Shown here: positions 24,850-33,253 of the stretch, piece after piece
Numbering within the stretch: position 1 is the stretch's first letter
Layout: each line of letters opens with the position of its first letter
Source of the DNA: Actinomadura graeca
Lineage (GTDB): Bacteria > Actinomycetota > Actinomycetes > Streptosporangiales > Streptosporangiaceae
Assembly (NCBI RefSeq): GCF_019175365.1
Contig: NZ_CP059572.1
Span: 1,488,001 to 1,552,000, forward strand
Length of the DNA: 64,000 nucleotides
Reading direction: 5' to 3'
Translations under genes and position numbers: made by a program
Notes under the pieces: generated by a model
What the model saw: the letters and a program-made list of their open reading frames with translations, nothing else
Told to the model about the DNA's origin: nothing
Database searches by the model: none

Positions 24850-26115
24850 ATGTCTCCCGACAAGAAGGCCATCGGCGCACGCCTCCGCCAAGTGCGTGAA
24901 GCTCCGCCCTACTGGTCGCGCGCCGAACTGGCACGCCTCCTGCGCGCCGCCGCCGACCCCCGCGACCGCGCGAACATGCCGCACGTGCCCAGCCTCATCG
25001 AAATGATCAAACAGTGGGAGGCGGGCAGACACCTGCCCAACCCCCGCTACCGCGCCCTGTACGCACGTGTGACCGGTAGGAGCGAGGCCGAGTTGTTCGG
25101 GGCGGAGCCCGCGAGGGCGTCGCCGTGGCGCCCTGGCGGACCCGGCGAGAACTTCGCTTCCGATGACGAGAGGGAGGCTCTGGAGCTCGCTCGCCGTGTC
25201 GCTGCGAGCGACGTAGGAGACGAGACCCTCGTCGCGTTGGAGATGACCGTCGACGAGCTGGCGTCCGACTACCCGCGCTCTCCACCGGACGAGCTGCTCG
25301 CGCGCATACGGCGCCACCTGCGGTACGTCTCACAACTGATGGACGCCCGGATGACGCTGGACGCGCGACGGCGGCTGGTCGTCGTCGGCGGCTGGCTGTC
25401 CCTGCTCGCCGCGACCTGCGACATCGACCGAGGCCACCGGCCGCCCGCCGCCGCCCACCTGCGCACGGCCGCCCAGCTCGCCCAGCACGGCGGCCATATC
25501 GAGATCCTCGCGTGGACGCTGGAGACCGCGGCATGGCAGCTGCTCACCGAGGGCGAGTACCGCAAGGCGGTCATGCTCGCCCGGCAGGCGCAGGACGTTG
25601 CGCCGCGGGACGGCTCGGCGTTCATCCAGGCGACCGCACAGGAGGGACGTGCGTGGGCAAGGCTCGGCGACGGGCCGGAGACCCGTCGTGCGCTGGCGCG
25701 TGTCGAACGGCTGGTCGCGCCGCTGCCGATGCCCGACCGTCCAGAGCATCACTACCGGTACGACCCGGCCAAAAGTGATGCCTACCAGGCCACCACGCTC
25801 TCATGGCTGGGCGATCCGGCGGCGGTGCCGCTCGCCCGCGGTGTTCTGGACCGGCTCGAACGCCCGGCGGCCGGTCCGGCCCGTCCGCGACGGGCCGCCT
25901 CCGCGCGGCTCGATCTCGCGCTCGCGCTGCTCACCGCCGAGCAGGCGGACGAGGCGGCGCAACGCGCGCTCGAAGCGATGGGAAGCGGCCGTCTCGTGCC
26001 GTCGAACCACTGGCGGGCGGCCGAGGTCGTCACCGCGGTCGAGGCGCTGGGCCTCCCGGAGGCGGCCGACCTCAACGAGGCATTCCGCGAACTGTGCGCG
26101 TCAGCGGAGCGATAA
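24850..26115 (+). CDS. XRE-type HTH regulator with TPR-like C-terminal domain (copy 1)
   Basis: The 421-aa protein starts with an HTH (IGARLRQVREAPPYWSRAEL, SLIEMIKQWEAGRHLPNPRY) in the arrangement of actinobacterial XRE-TPR regulators. Its C-terminal 300 residues are helical repeats (for example EILAWTLETAAWQLL, YRKAVMLARQAQDV) of TPR type, likely a ligand- or peptide-binding scaffold. ATG 24850 has GGAAGG upstream and gives the expected N-terminus; the longer frame would run through the putative operator. A relative lies at 27462, with a shared upstream element. The function is probably local regulation; the signal is unknown. Confidence 0.85.
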   Translation: MSPDKKAIGARLRQVREAPPYWSRAELARLLRAAADPRDRANMPHVPSLIEMIKQWEAGRHLPNPRYRALYARVTGRSEAELFGAEPARASPWRPGGPGENFASDDEREALELARRVAASDVGDETLVALEMTVDELASDYPRSPPDELLARIRRHLRYVSQLMDARMTLDARRRLVVVGGWLSLLAATCDIDRGHRPPAAAHLRTAAQLAQHGGHIEILAWTLETAAWQLLTEGEYRKAVMLARQAQDVAPRDGSAFIQATAQEGRAWARLGDGPETRRALARVERLVAPLPMPDRPEHHYRYDPAKSDAYQATTLSWLGDPAAVPLARGVLDRLERPAAGPARPRRAASARLDLALALLTAEQADEAAQRALEAMGSGRLVPSNHWRAAEVVTAVEALGLPEAADLNEAFRELCASAER

Positions 26116-26171
26116 CCGGACCGCCCCTCTTCCCGCGCCCGGACGGCGGCCGCCCGGGTCGCCTCGATCTA

Positions 26172-26225
26172 GCCCCTGACCAGGGTGGCCAGGCATTCGC
26201 CGTGCCGGGTCATGTGGAAGACGTC
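26172..26225 (-). repeat. Duplicated 3' end of the RNA methyltransferase gene (left copy)
   Basis: Read on the minus strand, this stretch encodes DVFHMTRHGECLATLVRG followed by TAG (26169-26171). The intact gene ends DAFPMTQHVECLATLVRG. The 54 bases match 29875-29928 at 46 positions in the same orientation, and the similarity stops abruptly upstream. This is the configuration left by integration at the 3' end of a gene, with a displaced former end at the far side of the inserted DNA. Confidence 0.65.
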
Positions 26226-26286
26226 CACATCGATTGCACCGCAGGTCATGCCGCAAATCGGCGCCCGTGCCAGGACGGCCCGTGCG

Positions 26287-26744
26287 TCACTGATGCGTCG
26301 TGATCTTCAGCGGTTGCCCGTCGAGCGCGGCGAGCTGAACCCCACCCCGGTGCGGGGACGACCGCCTGAAGCGCCACCGCTGGGTCGCTGCGATACCACC
26401 GGAGGCACCCTCGCAGGACCTCGGCGAGGACGGTCTCCCGGCTGAGCCGCTCCCACCCCGCCGTGATGGCGTCGTCGCGACCTGTTCGGTGCCGACCGGA
26501 AGGGGCTCGCCCGCGTCCGTGCCGGTGGTCCATCGGCAGACACCGCCGTGCTCGTCCCAGATGATCACTCGCTTGGCTTCCTCCCGGTAGGAGACGCGCA
26601 GGCGTAAGGCGTCCTCGGTGGCCACCCGCCGCGCCGGTGTCGAGCGGTAGAAGGTCCCGGTCGGCCGGGCGCAGTTCGCCGGGACCTTCGGGGCGCGGCG
26701 GCGTCCAGCGGCCCGGACGGCTTGGCGTCCGGTTCACTCGGCAT
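26287..26744 (-). pseudogene. Small gene with frame disruptions, likely pseudogene
   Basis: A protein-like sequence is spread over two frames. It starts MPSEPDAKPSGPLDAAAP at ATG 26744, which overlaps the stop of the preceding 87-aa gene. It then moves to another frame (CARPTGTFYRSTPARR, VATEDALRLRVSYREEAKRV, GGVCRWTTGTDAGEPLP). Near 26470 it moves again (AITAGWERLSRETVLAEVLR, GCLRWYRSDPAVALQAVV), and near 26355 it returns (GVQLAALDGQPLKITTHQ, stop at 26287). Each piece reads like real protein, while the overlapping alternatives are Arg/Ser-rich. The gene is therefore probably decayed, unless the shifts are sequencing errors. The longest single frame is 26287-26625 (GTG start). No family is recognised. 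Confidence 0.5.
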
Positions 26745-26997
26745 CCGTGCCCTCCTCGGCGGCGGGCTCGGCGGCGGGCACGAACTGCTCGGCGACCCAC
26801 ACCGCGGGGCGCTCGATCTCGTCCGGCGGCTGGTAGGTCTTGGCCTCACCGTCCAGGGTGCGGGCACGCCATGTCCCGTTGCCCTGGGAGATGATCGTCG
26901 CGCGCGGGTCCCCGGTCTCGGGGTCCAGCAGCATGTAGACCCCGGTCCCGCCCTTGAGGACGTAGCCACCCACGCGGATCTCCTCGGCGCCCCTCAC
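26734..26997 (-). CDS. Small conserved-looking protein of unknown function
   Basis: The 87-aa protein starts with GTG at 26997, which overlaps the stop of the upstream gene in a GTGA tetranucleotide. The sequence (IRVGGYVLKGGTGVYMLLD, GDPRATIISQGNGTWRAR) looks like a small beta-rich fold with an acidic, Ala/Glu-rich tail. Its stop overlaps the start of the next, broken gene. Three small genes therefore form a tightly packed minus-strand operon. No function can be suggested. Confidence 0.65.
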   Translation of the reverse strand: MRGAEEIRVGGYVLKGGTGVYMLLDPETGDPRATIISQGNGTWRARTLDGEAKTYQPPDEIERPAVWVAEQFVPAAEPAAEEGTDAE

Positions 26998-27287
26998 GGC
27001 GCGGGAGCCAGGTGGCCGGCGATGATGACCGCGGCGTCAACGATGTGGGCGGCCTCGGCGATCGGCTCGTTGCTGGCCTCGTCGAAGAACCACATCCGGT
27101 CGTGGTCGGTGACGCGCGGCTTGCACGTGACCGTCTGCCTCGCCCCCGAGTCCCGGCGGGTCACCAGCAGCGCCAGCGGGCTGGCCCGCAATTCCACGTC
27201 GAGGTGGCGAACCTGCAAGGCGCTCATCAGCTCGTAGAGCCGCGGGTAGGCGTGCCGGTGCTCGGTGCCATCGAAGGTGCCAGTCAT
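26994..27287 (-). CDS. Small protein of unknown function, first gene of a minus-strand operon
   Basis: The 97-aa protein (MTGTFDGTEHRHAYPRLYEL) contains HLDVELRASPLALLVTRRDS and DRMWFFDEASNEPIAEAAHI. It is an alpha/beta protein without a recognised domain. ATG 27287 is taken as start, because the longer frame would run into the shared promoter region. It is divergent from an HTH-TPR regulator gene, and the pair shares about 170 bases including the 22-bp element. The regulator probably controls this operon. Confidence 0.68.
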   Translation of the reverse strand: MTGTFDGTEHRHAYPRLYELMSALQVRHLDVELRASPLALLVTRRDSGARQTVTCKPRVTDHDRMWFFDEASNEPIAEAAHIVDAAVIIAGHLAPAP

Positions 27288-27328
27288 CCCGTCTCCCAAA
27301 TGCGATCCGAGTCGTTCTTCCGTCACTG

Positions 27329-27350
27329 TCAGTGAACCTGTGGCGGATGC
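27329..27350. promoter_or_regulatory. 22-bp element upstream of the second HTH-TPR gene (copy 2)
   Basis: TCAGTGAA-c-CTGTGGCGG-a-TGC differs from the copy at 24763-24784 at two positions only. Just left of it, TCACTG-T-CAGTGA (27323-27335) forms a 6-bp inverted repeat centred on its first bases. It lies 112-133 bases upstream of the HTH-TPR start and 42 bases upstream of the divergent small gene, so one site could serve both directions. Confidence 0.6.
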
Positions 27351-27461
27351 CACACGTCAGTGCCGTCGGGCGGATGATCGCGGATGACCCCGGATGACCT
27401 GCGGATGACGCTCGCCTCCTCCGTTCGCATGGGGCACCCTGGGACGGCGGAGGTGAGGCCT

Positions 27462-28748
27462 ATGACCGCCGACGACATCCCGCTGTGGAGCAGGCGCCTG
27501 AGGGCGGCGCGGGAGGCGAAGGGATGGGACATCCCCGAGACCGGCGACCTCCTGTGGCGCGAACTCGGCAAGAGCACCCGGCGTGACAGCGCGCGTCGCA
27601 TGGTCGACAACTGGGAGCGCGGAAGGCACAAGCCCAGCGGCCGCAACCTCCGCGCCATCTGCCAGCTGCTGAACCTCGATCCCCGCGACCTCTTCGACGG
27701 CGAGGACGGGCCGGCCCGTACGCCGCCGGAAGACGACGCCGCACAACTCCTGATCACCTTGAAAGCCGATGCGCTCGATCTGGCGACGTGGGCAGAACGG
27801 ACCAACGTGGGCGACACGACCATCAACTACCTCGCATCAGCCACCCGGCGCCTGGCACAGGAGTACCTGTCGCGTCCGCCCGCCCCGCTCCTGGCCGAGG
27901 CCGCCGAACTGTACCGGCGTGTCGCGGACCTGCTGCGCGGAGGCCGACAGCACCTCCAACAGACACGCGACTTGCACGTCATCGCCGGGCAGTTGCTGGC
28001 GTTCTTGTCCTGGGCGTCGTCGGACCTGGGTGAGGCCGACGCCGCCGAGGCCTACGCCACGGCCGGATGGGTCATGGCCGAGCAGGCAGACCACGACGCG
28101 CTGCGCGCGATGCTGCTCACCGCCCAGTCCAAGAACGCCTTCTGGGAAGGCCGCTACCGCCTCGCGGCCGAGCTGGCGCAGCGGGGCCAGCGATACGCGC
28201 CCGCCACCGAGGCCCGTGTCCTGCTGGCGTGCCAGGAAGGTGACGCCCGGCAGGCACTCGGCGAACTGGCGAGCGCACAGGAGGCACAGCGCGCCGCCGC
28301 CGCGGCACGTGACGCCATCACCGCCGAGGTGGAGGTGGGCGGGCTGTGGGCGTGCGGCCGGGCACGGCAAGCGAATTACGCCGTGGGCGTCTGTCTTGCC
28401 GGGCGGGACACCGCGGGCGCTTTGGCCGGTGTCGCCGAAGCTCGCGAGGCGTACGCGGCCGGTGAGCTGTGGGCCTACGGGACGTGGGCGCAGCTGTGCC
28501 TTGGCGCCGGGATCGCCTACATCCTTCAAGGCGATCTCGACGACGCCCTCGGCGAGCTGGCGCCGATCCTGGCGCTACCCGAAGAGCAGCGCCTGGCGAC
28601 CCTGGCCAGCCGGTTCGGCGAGGTCGACCAGCACCTCGCCCACCGCAGATTCTCCGGAAGCCGCGCCGTGCTGGAACTTCGCGAGCAGATCACCGAGTAC
28701 CGGGCGGGCGCGCTCACGGCCAAGGCGATCATGAAGGGAGACCAATGA
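27462..28748 (+). CDS. XRE-type HTH regulator with TPR-like C-terminal domain (copy 2)
   Basis: The 428-aa protein begins MTADDIPLWSRRLRAAREAK with an HTH (GWDIPETGDLLWRELGKSTR, RMVDNWERGRHKPSGRNLRA). A long helical-repeat region follows (LLAEAAELYRRVADLLRG, YRLAAELAQRGQRYAPAT), typical of TPR-containing actinobacterial regulators. GGAGGTGAGG precedes ATG 27462. Its stop overlaps the start of a 2H phosphoesterase gene by ATGA, so the two are made together. The shared 22-bp element upstream links it to the copy at 24850. Confidence 0.85.
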   Translation: MTADDIPLWSRRLRAAREAKGWDIPETGDLLWRELGKSTRRDSARRMVDNWERGRHKPSGRNLRAICQLLNLDPRDLFDGEDGPARTPPEDDAAQLLITLKADALDLATWAERTNVGDTTINYLASATRRLAQEYLSRPPAPLLAEAAELYRRVADLLRGGRQHLQQTRDLHVIAGQLLAFLSWASSDLGEADAAEAYATAGWVMAEQADHDALRAMLLTAQSKNAFWEGRYRLAAELAQRGQRYAPATEARVLLACQEGDARQALGELASAQEAQRAAAAARDAITAEVEVGGLWACGRARQANYAVGVCLAGRDTAGALAGVAEAREAYAAGELWAYGTWAQLCLGAGIAYILQGDLDDALGELAPILALPEEQRLATLASRFGEVDQHLAHRRFSGSRAVLELREQITEYRAGALTAKAIMKGDQ

Positions 28749-29362
28749 CCTCCGCAGCAGAGACCATGCGCGACCACTGGTGGTGGCGCCCTGGCTGGCA
28801 GGCCGGACGCCGCATGTACACCTGGCACTTCACTTTCGACGGCCGGCACGACGTGCACCGGCTCGTCCTGGCCTACCAGCAGCGGCTCGCGCACATCTCC
28901 GGCCTGGACCCGATCCCGCTGGAGTGGCTGCACCTGACCACGCAGGGACTGGCGTTCGCAGATGAGATCACCGACGAGACGGTCGATGCCGTGGTCGCCG
29001 CCGTCCGCGCCCGGCTGGCGGACGTTCCCCCGGCGACGGTGACCGTGGGCCCGGCGATCGTCGATCCCGAGGTCGTCCGGCTGCGCGTCGAGCCGGCCGG
29101 TGCGCTGGTCCCGGTCCGGTCGGCGATCCGCGCCGCCATCACCGAGGTGGTCGGCGAGGTCGGCGAGGGCGAGGAGTGGCATCCGCACATCAGCGTCTCC
29201 TACAGCAACGCGGACGGGCCTCTGGCGCCGATCGCCGCAGTCCTCGCCGAGGAACTGCCACCGGTCCACGCGCAGATCGACGAGGTCCAGCTCATCATCC
29301 TGGGACGTGACGAGCACTGCTACACCTGGGAAACCAGGGCCGCCGTCCAGCTTTCGAAATGA
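28745..29362 (+). CDS. 2H phosphoesterase / 2'-5' RNA ligase-family protein
   Basis: The 205-aa protein carries the two histidine motifs of the 2H superfamily: HLTTQG near residue 59 and HISVSYS near residue 153. They have the spacing and the hydrophobic strand context (PLEWLHLTTQG, EWHPHISVSYSN) of LigT/2'-5' RNA ligase-like enzymes. Such enzymes open or close cyclic or 2'-5' phosphodiesters in RNA or nucleotides. The preferred substrate cannot be told; cyclic nucleotides from immune signalling or tRNA ends are possible. The start overlaps the regulator stop by ATGA. The coupling suggests that the regulator and the enzyme act in one response. Confidence 0.85.
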   Translation: MTSAAETMRDHWWWRPGWQAGRRMYTWHFTFDGRHDVHRLVLAYQQRLAHISGLDPIPLEWLHLTTQGLAFADEITDETVDAVVAAVRARLADVPPATVTVGPAIVDPEVVRLRVEPAGALVPVRSAIRAAITEVVGEVGEGEEWHPHISVSYSNADGPLAPIAAVLAEELPPVHAQIDEVQLIILGRDEHCYTWETRAAVQLSK

Positions 29363-29424
29363 CCACCCCACGGCCCGGAATCCAGACGCAGCGATCTCAT
29401 CGAACTGATCGATAAGGAGCACCG

Positions 29425-29739
29425 TTGGACGACCCGCGCATCTCAGACCTGCTGACGATCGGCCGGCGAATCTGGGCCGACCAGCCGTCCATGGAGTTGC
29501 CGCACGTTGCCGTTGCGGCTTGCACCGTCACCGGTGACATCGCCCGCGTCAGCCGCGACGAGCTTGAAGGCGACGGAGACCGGGCGGCGCTCGGCCGGGA
29601 GCTCGGCAACCTGATCCTCTCCGGCGTGCGCTGGGCATCGGACCTGGGTTTCGACCCGGCCGAGTGCGTGGCGGTGGCGGCGGAGGCGCAGCGTCGATAC
29701 GTCGAGTCGCGGGCGTTCGAGAGGAACTCGCCCGGCTGA
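29425..29739 (+). CDS. Small helical protein, possibly MazG-like
   Basis: The 104-aa protein starts with TTG at 29425 after AAGGAG. It is mostly helical. RAALGRELGNLILSGVRWAS and DLGFDPAECVAVAAEAQRRY resemble the second half of MazG-like pyrophosphohydrolases. The diagnostic ExxED motif of MazG is not clear, so the assignment is weak. It follows the 2H phosphoesterase by 62 bases and is the last gene before the right boundary of the island. Confidence 0.5.
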   Translation: MDDPRISDLLTIGRRIWADQPSMELPHVAVAACTVTGDIARVSRDELEGDGDRAALGRELGNLILSGVRWASDLGFDPAECVAVAAEAQRRYVESRAFERNSPG

Positions 29740-29871
29740 TCCTGCGATGCGCTGGGGCCCCGGCCCCTGGGCGATAAGGGGAGTCCAGTCTTGCCCGGGA
29801 GCGCTACCTTCGCGGGGCGGTTGCGTCGGGTTGTGCGGCTGTCACCATGCGGCCGCGGCGAGGGGGCGCGT

Positions 29872-31221
29872 TCAGCCTCTGACGAGGGTGGCCAGGCACT
29901 CTACGTGCTGGGTCATGGGGAAGGCGTCGAAGGCGCGGAGGGACTCCAGGGTCCAGCCCTTGTCGCTGAAGTAGGCCAGGTCGCGGGCCAGGGTGGCGGG
30001 GTCGCAGGAGACGTAGGCGATCTTGCGGCCGGCGAGGCGGGCGATGTGGGCGACGGCGTCGCGGCCGGCGCCGGTGCGGGGCGGGTCGAGGACGACGAGG
30101 TCGGCGCGGCGGACGCGGGAGCCGCCGGTGTGACCGGCGCCGCCGCCGCGCTTGTTCTGCGTGCGGGACGAGGAGTCCGCGCGGCCGAACTCCAGGTCGG
30201 CGACGACCTCCTCGACCGGGCCGCGTTCGATGGAGACGTTCGGGAGGTCGCGGAGGTTGAAGCGGGCGTCGCGGACGGCCTGGCCGTCGGACTCGACGCC
30301 GACGACGAGGCCGTCGGGGCCGACGCGGTCGGCGAGGACGCCGGCGAACAGGCCGACGCCGCAGTACAGGTCGAGGGCGATGTCGCCGGGCTTGGGCTCC
30401 AGCGCCTCCAGGACGGCGTCGGCGAGGAGCTGGGCGGCGCCGGGGTGGACCTGCCAGAAGCCGCTGCCGCTGATCTGGTAGAGGCGGCCGGAGACCGACT
30501 CGCGGACGTAGGGGAGGTTCGCCCCGGGCTCGGGCTTGCCCCTGACGAGGCGGACCGGCACGTCCAGGCGGGGCACGCGGATCTTGCGGCGGTCGCGGCC
30601 GCGCAGGACGACGAGGCGGTCGCCGGTGGAGCCGGAGACGATGCCCTCGACGCCGGACGCGCCGGGCCAGCGCTTGCGCTCGATGCCCATCAGCTCGACG
30701 CCGGGGTGCGCGATCAGGCACTCGTCGACGGGCTCGATGTCGTGGGATCGGTGGCGGCGCAGGCCGACGGCGCCGCCGGAGACGGAGAACTGGACGCGGG
30801 TGCGCCAGCCGAGGCCGGGCGGGGGTGCGACTTCACTGTCGGCCGGGTAAGGGACCTCTTCCACGACGACGGTGCGGGTGATCCCGGCGAGGCGCTGGAG
30901 CTGCTCCTCGACGACGGCGGCCTTGAGGGCGCGCTGGGCGGGCAGGGAGGCGTGCTGCCAGTCGCAGCCGCCGCAGCGCCCTGGCCCGGCGAACGGGCAG
31001 GGCGGCGGGACGCGGTCGGGGGACGCCTCGATGATCTCCACGGCGTCGGCGCGCAGGAAGTTCCTGGTGGTGTCGGTGACGCGGGCGCGGACCCGTTCGC
31101 CGGGCAGGGCGTGCCGGACGAAGACGACGCGGCCCTCGTGGCGGGCGACGCAGAAGCCGCCGTTGGCGACGTCGCCGACCTCCAGTTCGAGGATGTCGGG
31201 GGCCGGTTCCGAATCAGTCAC
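29872..31221 (-). CDS. TRAM-domain class I SAM-dependent RNA (m5U-type) methyltransferase
   Basis: The 449-aa protein has an N-terminal TRAM domain (LELEVGDVANGGFCVARHEG), then an Fe-S-type cysteine cluster (PCPFAGPGRCGGCDWQHASL). The catalytic domain has SAM motif ALDLYCGVGLFAGVLADRVG, nucleophile region KIAYVSCDPATLARDLAYFS (Cys) and C-terminus TQHVECLATLVRG. This is the RumA/RlmD/TrmA family that methylates uridine at C5 in rRNA or tRNA. The target is not determined. GTG 31221 overlaps the stop of the upstream permease gene by 8 bases, so translation is coupled; another start at 31242 is possible. The gene order with the permease and trkA genes is the one I recall from M. tuberculosis Rv2689c-Rv2692. 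Confidence 0.9.
   Translation of the reverse strand: MTDSEPAPDILELEVGDVANGGFCVARHEGRVVFVRHALPGERVRARVTDTTRNFLRADAVEIIEASPDRVPPPCPFAGPGRCGGCDWQHASLPAQRALKAAVVEEQLQRLAGITRTVVVEEVPYPADSEVAPPPGLGWRTRVQFSVSGGAVGLRRHRSHDIEPVDECLIAHPGVELMGIERKRWPGASGVEGIVSGSTGDRLVVLRGRDRRKIRVPRLDVPVRLVRGKPEPGANLPYVRESVSGRLYQISGSGFWQVHPGAAQLLADAVLEALEPKPGDIALDLYCGVGLFAGVLADRVGPDGLVVGVESDGQAVRDARFNLRDLPNVSIERGPVEEVVADLEFGRADSSSRTQNKRGGGAGHTGGSRVRRADLVVLDPPRTGAGRDAVAHIARLAGRKIAYVSCDPATLARDLAYFSDKGWTLESLRAFDAFPMTQHVECLATLVRG
29875..29928 (-). repeat. 3' end of the intact RNA methyltransferase gene (right copy of direct repeat)
   Basis: These bases are the last coding part of the intact gene and match 26172-26225 at 46 of 54 positions in the same orientation. 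Together the two copies delimit the putative 3.7-kb island. Confidence 0.65.
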
Positions 31222-33253
31222 GGTCCGAAACACTACCGCCACCGGGGCGTGCGTCGGCCGCCGCGCGGGGCGGCCTGCGGGAGGCGCCCGGGCCGGGCGG
31301 CTCCAGCCTGCCCTTGAGACGGTCGGAGGATTGCAGCTGCCACGCGACGCTGGTGACCATGACGCCGGGCTGGAACAGCAGCCTGCCCTTGAGGCGCAGG
31401 GCGCTCTGGTTGTGCAGGAGCTGCTCCCACCAGTGGCCGACGATGTACTCGGGGATGAACACGGTGACGACGTCGCGGGGGCTCTTGCGGCGGACGCCCT
31501 TGACGTAGGCGAGGACGGGCCGGGTGATCTCCCGGTACGGGGAGTCGAGGATCTTCAGCGGGACGGGGATGTCGAGGGCGTCCCACTCGTCCTGGAGGCG
31601 CTGCGACTCCTGCGCGTCCACCGCGACGGTCACCGCCTCCAGCGAGGACGGCCGGGTCGCGCGGGCGTAGGCCAGCGCCCGCAGCGTCGGCTTGTGGATC
31701 TTGGAGACGAGGACGATGCCGTGGTTGCGGGCGGGCAGCGCCACGTCCTCGCCGGAGGGGACCAGTTCCTCGGCGACCCGGTCGTAGTGGCGCCTGATCC
31801 CGCGCATCAGCAGGAACAGCACCGGCATTGCGATGCAGACGATGTAGGCGCCGAGCGCGAACTTGGTGATCAGCACGACGACCAGGACGACGCCGGTGAG
31901 GGTGGCGCCGAACGCGTTGATGCCCCGGGAGGTCTTCATCCGGCGGCGCTGGGCGGCGTCGGTCTCGGTGGCCAGCAGCCGGTTCCAGTGCCGGACCATG
32001 CCGACCTGGCTGACGGTGAAGGACACGAACACCCCGACGGTGTAGAGCGGGATCAGGCGGCTGACGGACGCGTCGTAGGCGTAGATCAGCAGCCCGGCCA
32101 TCGTCGCGAGGATGATGATGCCGTTGCTGAACGCGAGCCGGTCGCCGCGGGTGTGGAGCTGGCGCGGCAGGTAGCGGTTCTGGGCGAGCACCGAGCCCAG
32201 CACGGGGAAGCCGTTGAACGCGGTGTTGGCGGCGAGGAAGAGGATCAGCGCGGTCATCGCGGTGACGAGCGCGAAACCGGGGCTGAAGTTGGAGAACACG
32301 GTGTGCGCCACCTGCGCGATCACCGGGTCGGCGTCGCTGACGGGCCTGCCGGTGGACGGGTCGACCAGCTGGCTGCCCTGGTCGGGCTCGGCGAACTTGG
32401 CGTCGGTGATGAACGCGAACGCGGTGACGCCGCCGAACATCGTCATCGCGACGACGCCGAGCATCAGCAGCGTCTTGGCGGCGTTGTCGCCCTTGGGCTT
32501 CTTGAAGGCGGGCACGCCGTTGCTGATCGCCTCGACGCCGGTGAGCGCGGCACAGCCGGACGAGAACGCCCGCAGGAGCAGGAACACCAGGGCGAAGCCC
32601 GCGACGTCCGCCTCGTCCCCGCGGATCTCGTAGTGCGCGGTCTCGGCCTGCAGGTCGGCGCCGGCGATCAGCCGCAGCCCGCCCCACAGCAGCATGCTGC
32701 CGATGGCGAACATGAACAGGTAGGTGGGGACGGCGAAGGCGACGCCCGCCTCCTTCAGGCCCCGCAGGTTCGCGAGGGTCAGCAGGACGACGATGCCGAT
32801 CGCGACGGCGACCTCGTGCGGCTGCATGAACTTCAGCAGCGCCCCGAGGTTCTCCACGCCGGACGACACCGACACCGCGACCGTCATGACGTAGTCGACC
32901 AGCAGCGCGCTCGCGACGAGGACGCCCCAGTTGTCGCCGAGGTTGGTGGTCGCGACCTCGAAGTCGCCGCCGCCGCTCTGGTACGCCCGGACGTTCTGCC
33001 GGTAGGAGGCCACCACGGTGAGCAGGATCACCACCACGGCCGCGGCCACCCAGGGGGTGTAGTGGTACATCACGAGGCCGCCGGCCCCGAGCGCGAGGAG
33101 GATCTCCTGCGGTGCGTAGGCCACCGACGACAGTGCGTCGCTGGCGAACACGGGGAGCGCGATACGCTTGGGCAGGAGCTGCTCGTGCTGCTGGGCGCTG
33201 CTGAGGGCGCGGCCGAGGAGCAGCCGCTTCGCAAGGTCGGGAACCTTTGACAC
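31214..33253 (-). CDS. APC-family permease, KimA-like (probable potassium importer)
   Basis: The 679-aa protein has 12 predicted helices and an extended cytoplasmic C-terminus with a USP-like alpha/beta domain (about 450-610, RNHGIVLVSKIHKPTLRALA). APC-family features are the start KRIALPVFASDALSSVAYAP and the internal SSGCAALTGVEAISNGVPAF. In Bacillus, the KimA family (same fold and C-terminal domain) imports K+ and is inhibited by c-di-AMP. The divergent trkA pair supports a role in K+ homeostasis. GTG 33253 starts the family-typical sequence. The stop overlaps the methyltransferase start. Confidence 0.85.
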   Translation of the reverse strand: MSKVPDLAKRLLLGRALSSAQQHEQLLPKRIALPVFASDALSSVAYAPQEILLALGAGGLVMYHYTPWVAAAVVVILLTVVASYRQNVRAYQSGGGDFEVATTNLGDNWGVLVASALLVDYVMTVAVSVSSGVENLGALLKFMQPHEVAVAIGIVVLLTLANLRGLKEAGVAFAVPTYLFMFAIGSMLLWGGLRLIAGADLQAETAHYEIRGDEADVAGFALVFLLLRAFSSGCAALTGVEAISNGVPAFKKPKGDNAAKTLLMLGVVAMTMFGGVTAFAFITDAKFAEPDQGSQLVDPSTGRPVSDADPVIAQVAHTVFSNFSPGFALVTAMTALILFLAANTAFNGFPVLGSVLAQNRYLPRQLHTRGDRLAFSNGIIILATMAGLLIYAYDASVSRLIPLYTVGVFVSFTVSQVGMVRHWNRLLATETDAAQRRRMKTSRGINAFGATLTGVVLVVVLITKFALGAYIVCIAMPVLFLLMRGIRRHYDRVAEELVPSGEDVALPARNHGIVLVSKIHKPTLRALAYARATRPSSLEAVTVAVDAQESQRLQDEWDALDIPVPLKILDSPYREITRPVLAYVKGVRRKSPRDVVTVFIPEYIVGHWWEQLLHNQSALRLKGRLLFQPGVMVTSVAWQLQSSDRLKGRLEPPGPGASRRPPRAAADARPGGGSVSDRD

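Larger units (their letters stand above)
26172..29928. mobile_element. Putative 3.7-kb island bounded by direct repeats of the methyltransferase 3' end
   Basis: The two directly repeated gene ends enclose three small minus-strand genes (one broken), an HTH-TPR regulator, a 2H phosphoesterase and a small unknown gene. No integrase, recombinase or replication gene is present. If mobile, the segment either depends on an integrase elsewhere or is the remnant of a larger element. The boundary copies differ at about 15% of positions, so the event is old or the element brought its own version of the gene end. Confidence 0.4.
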
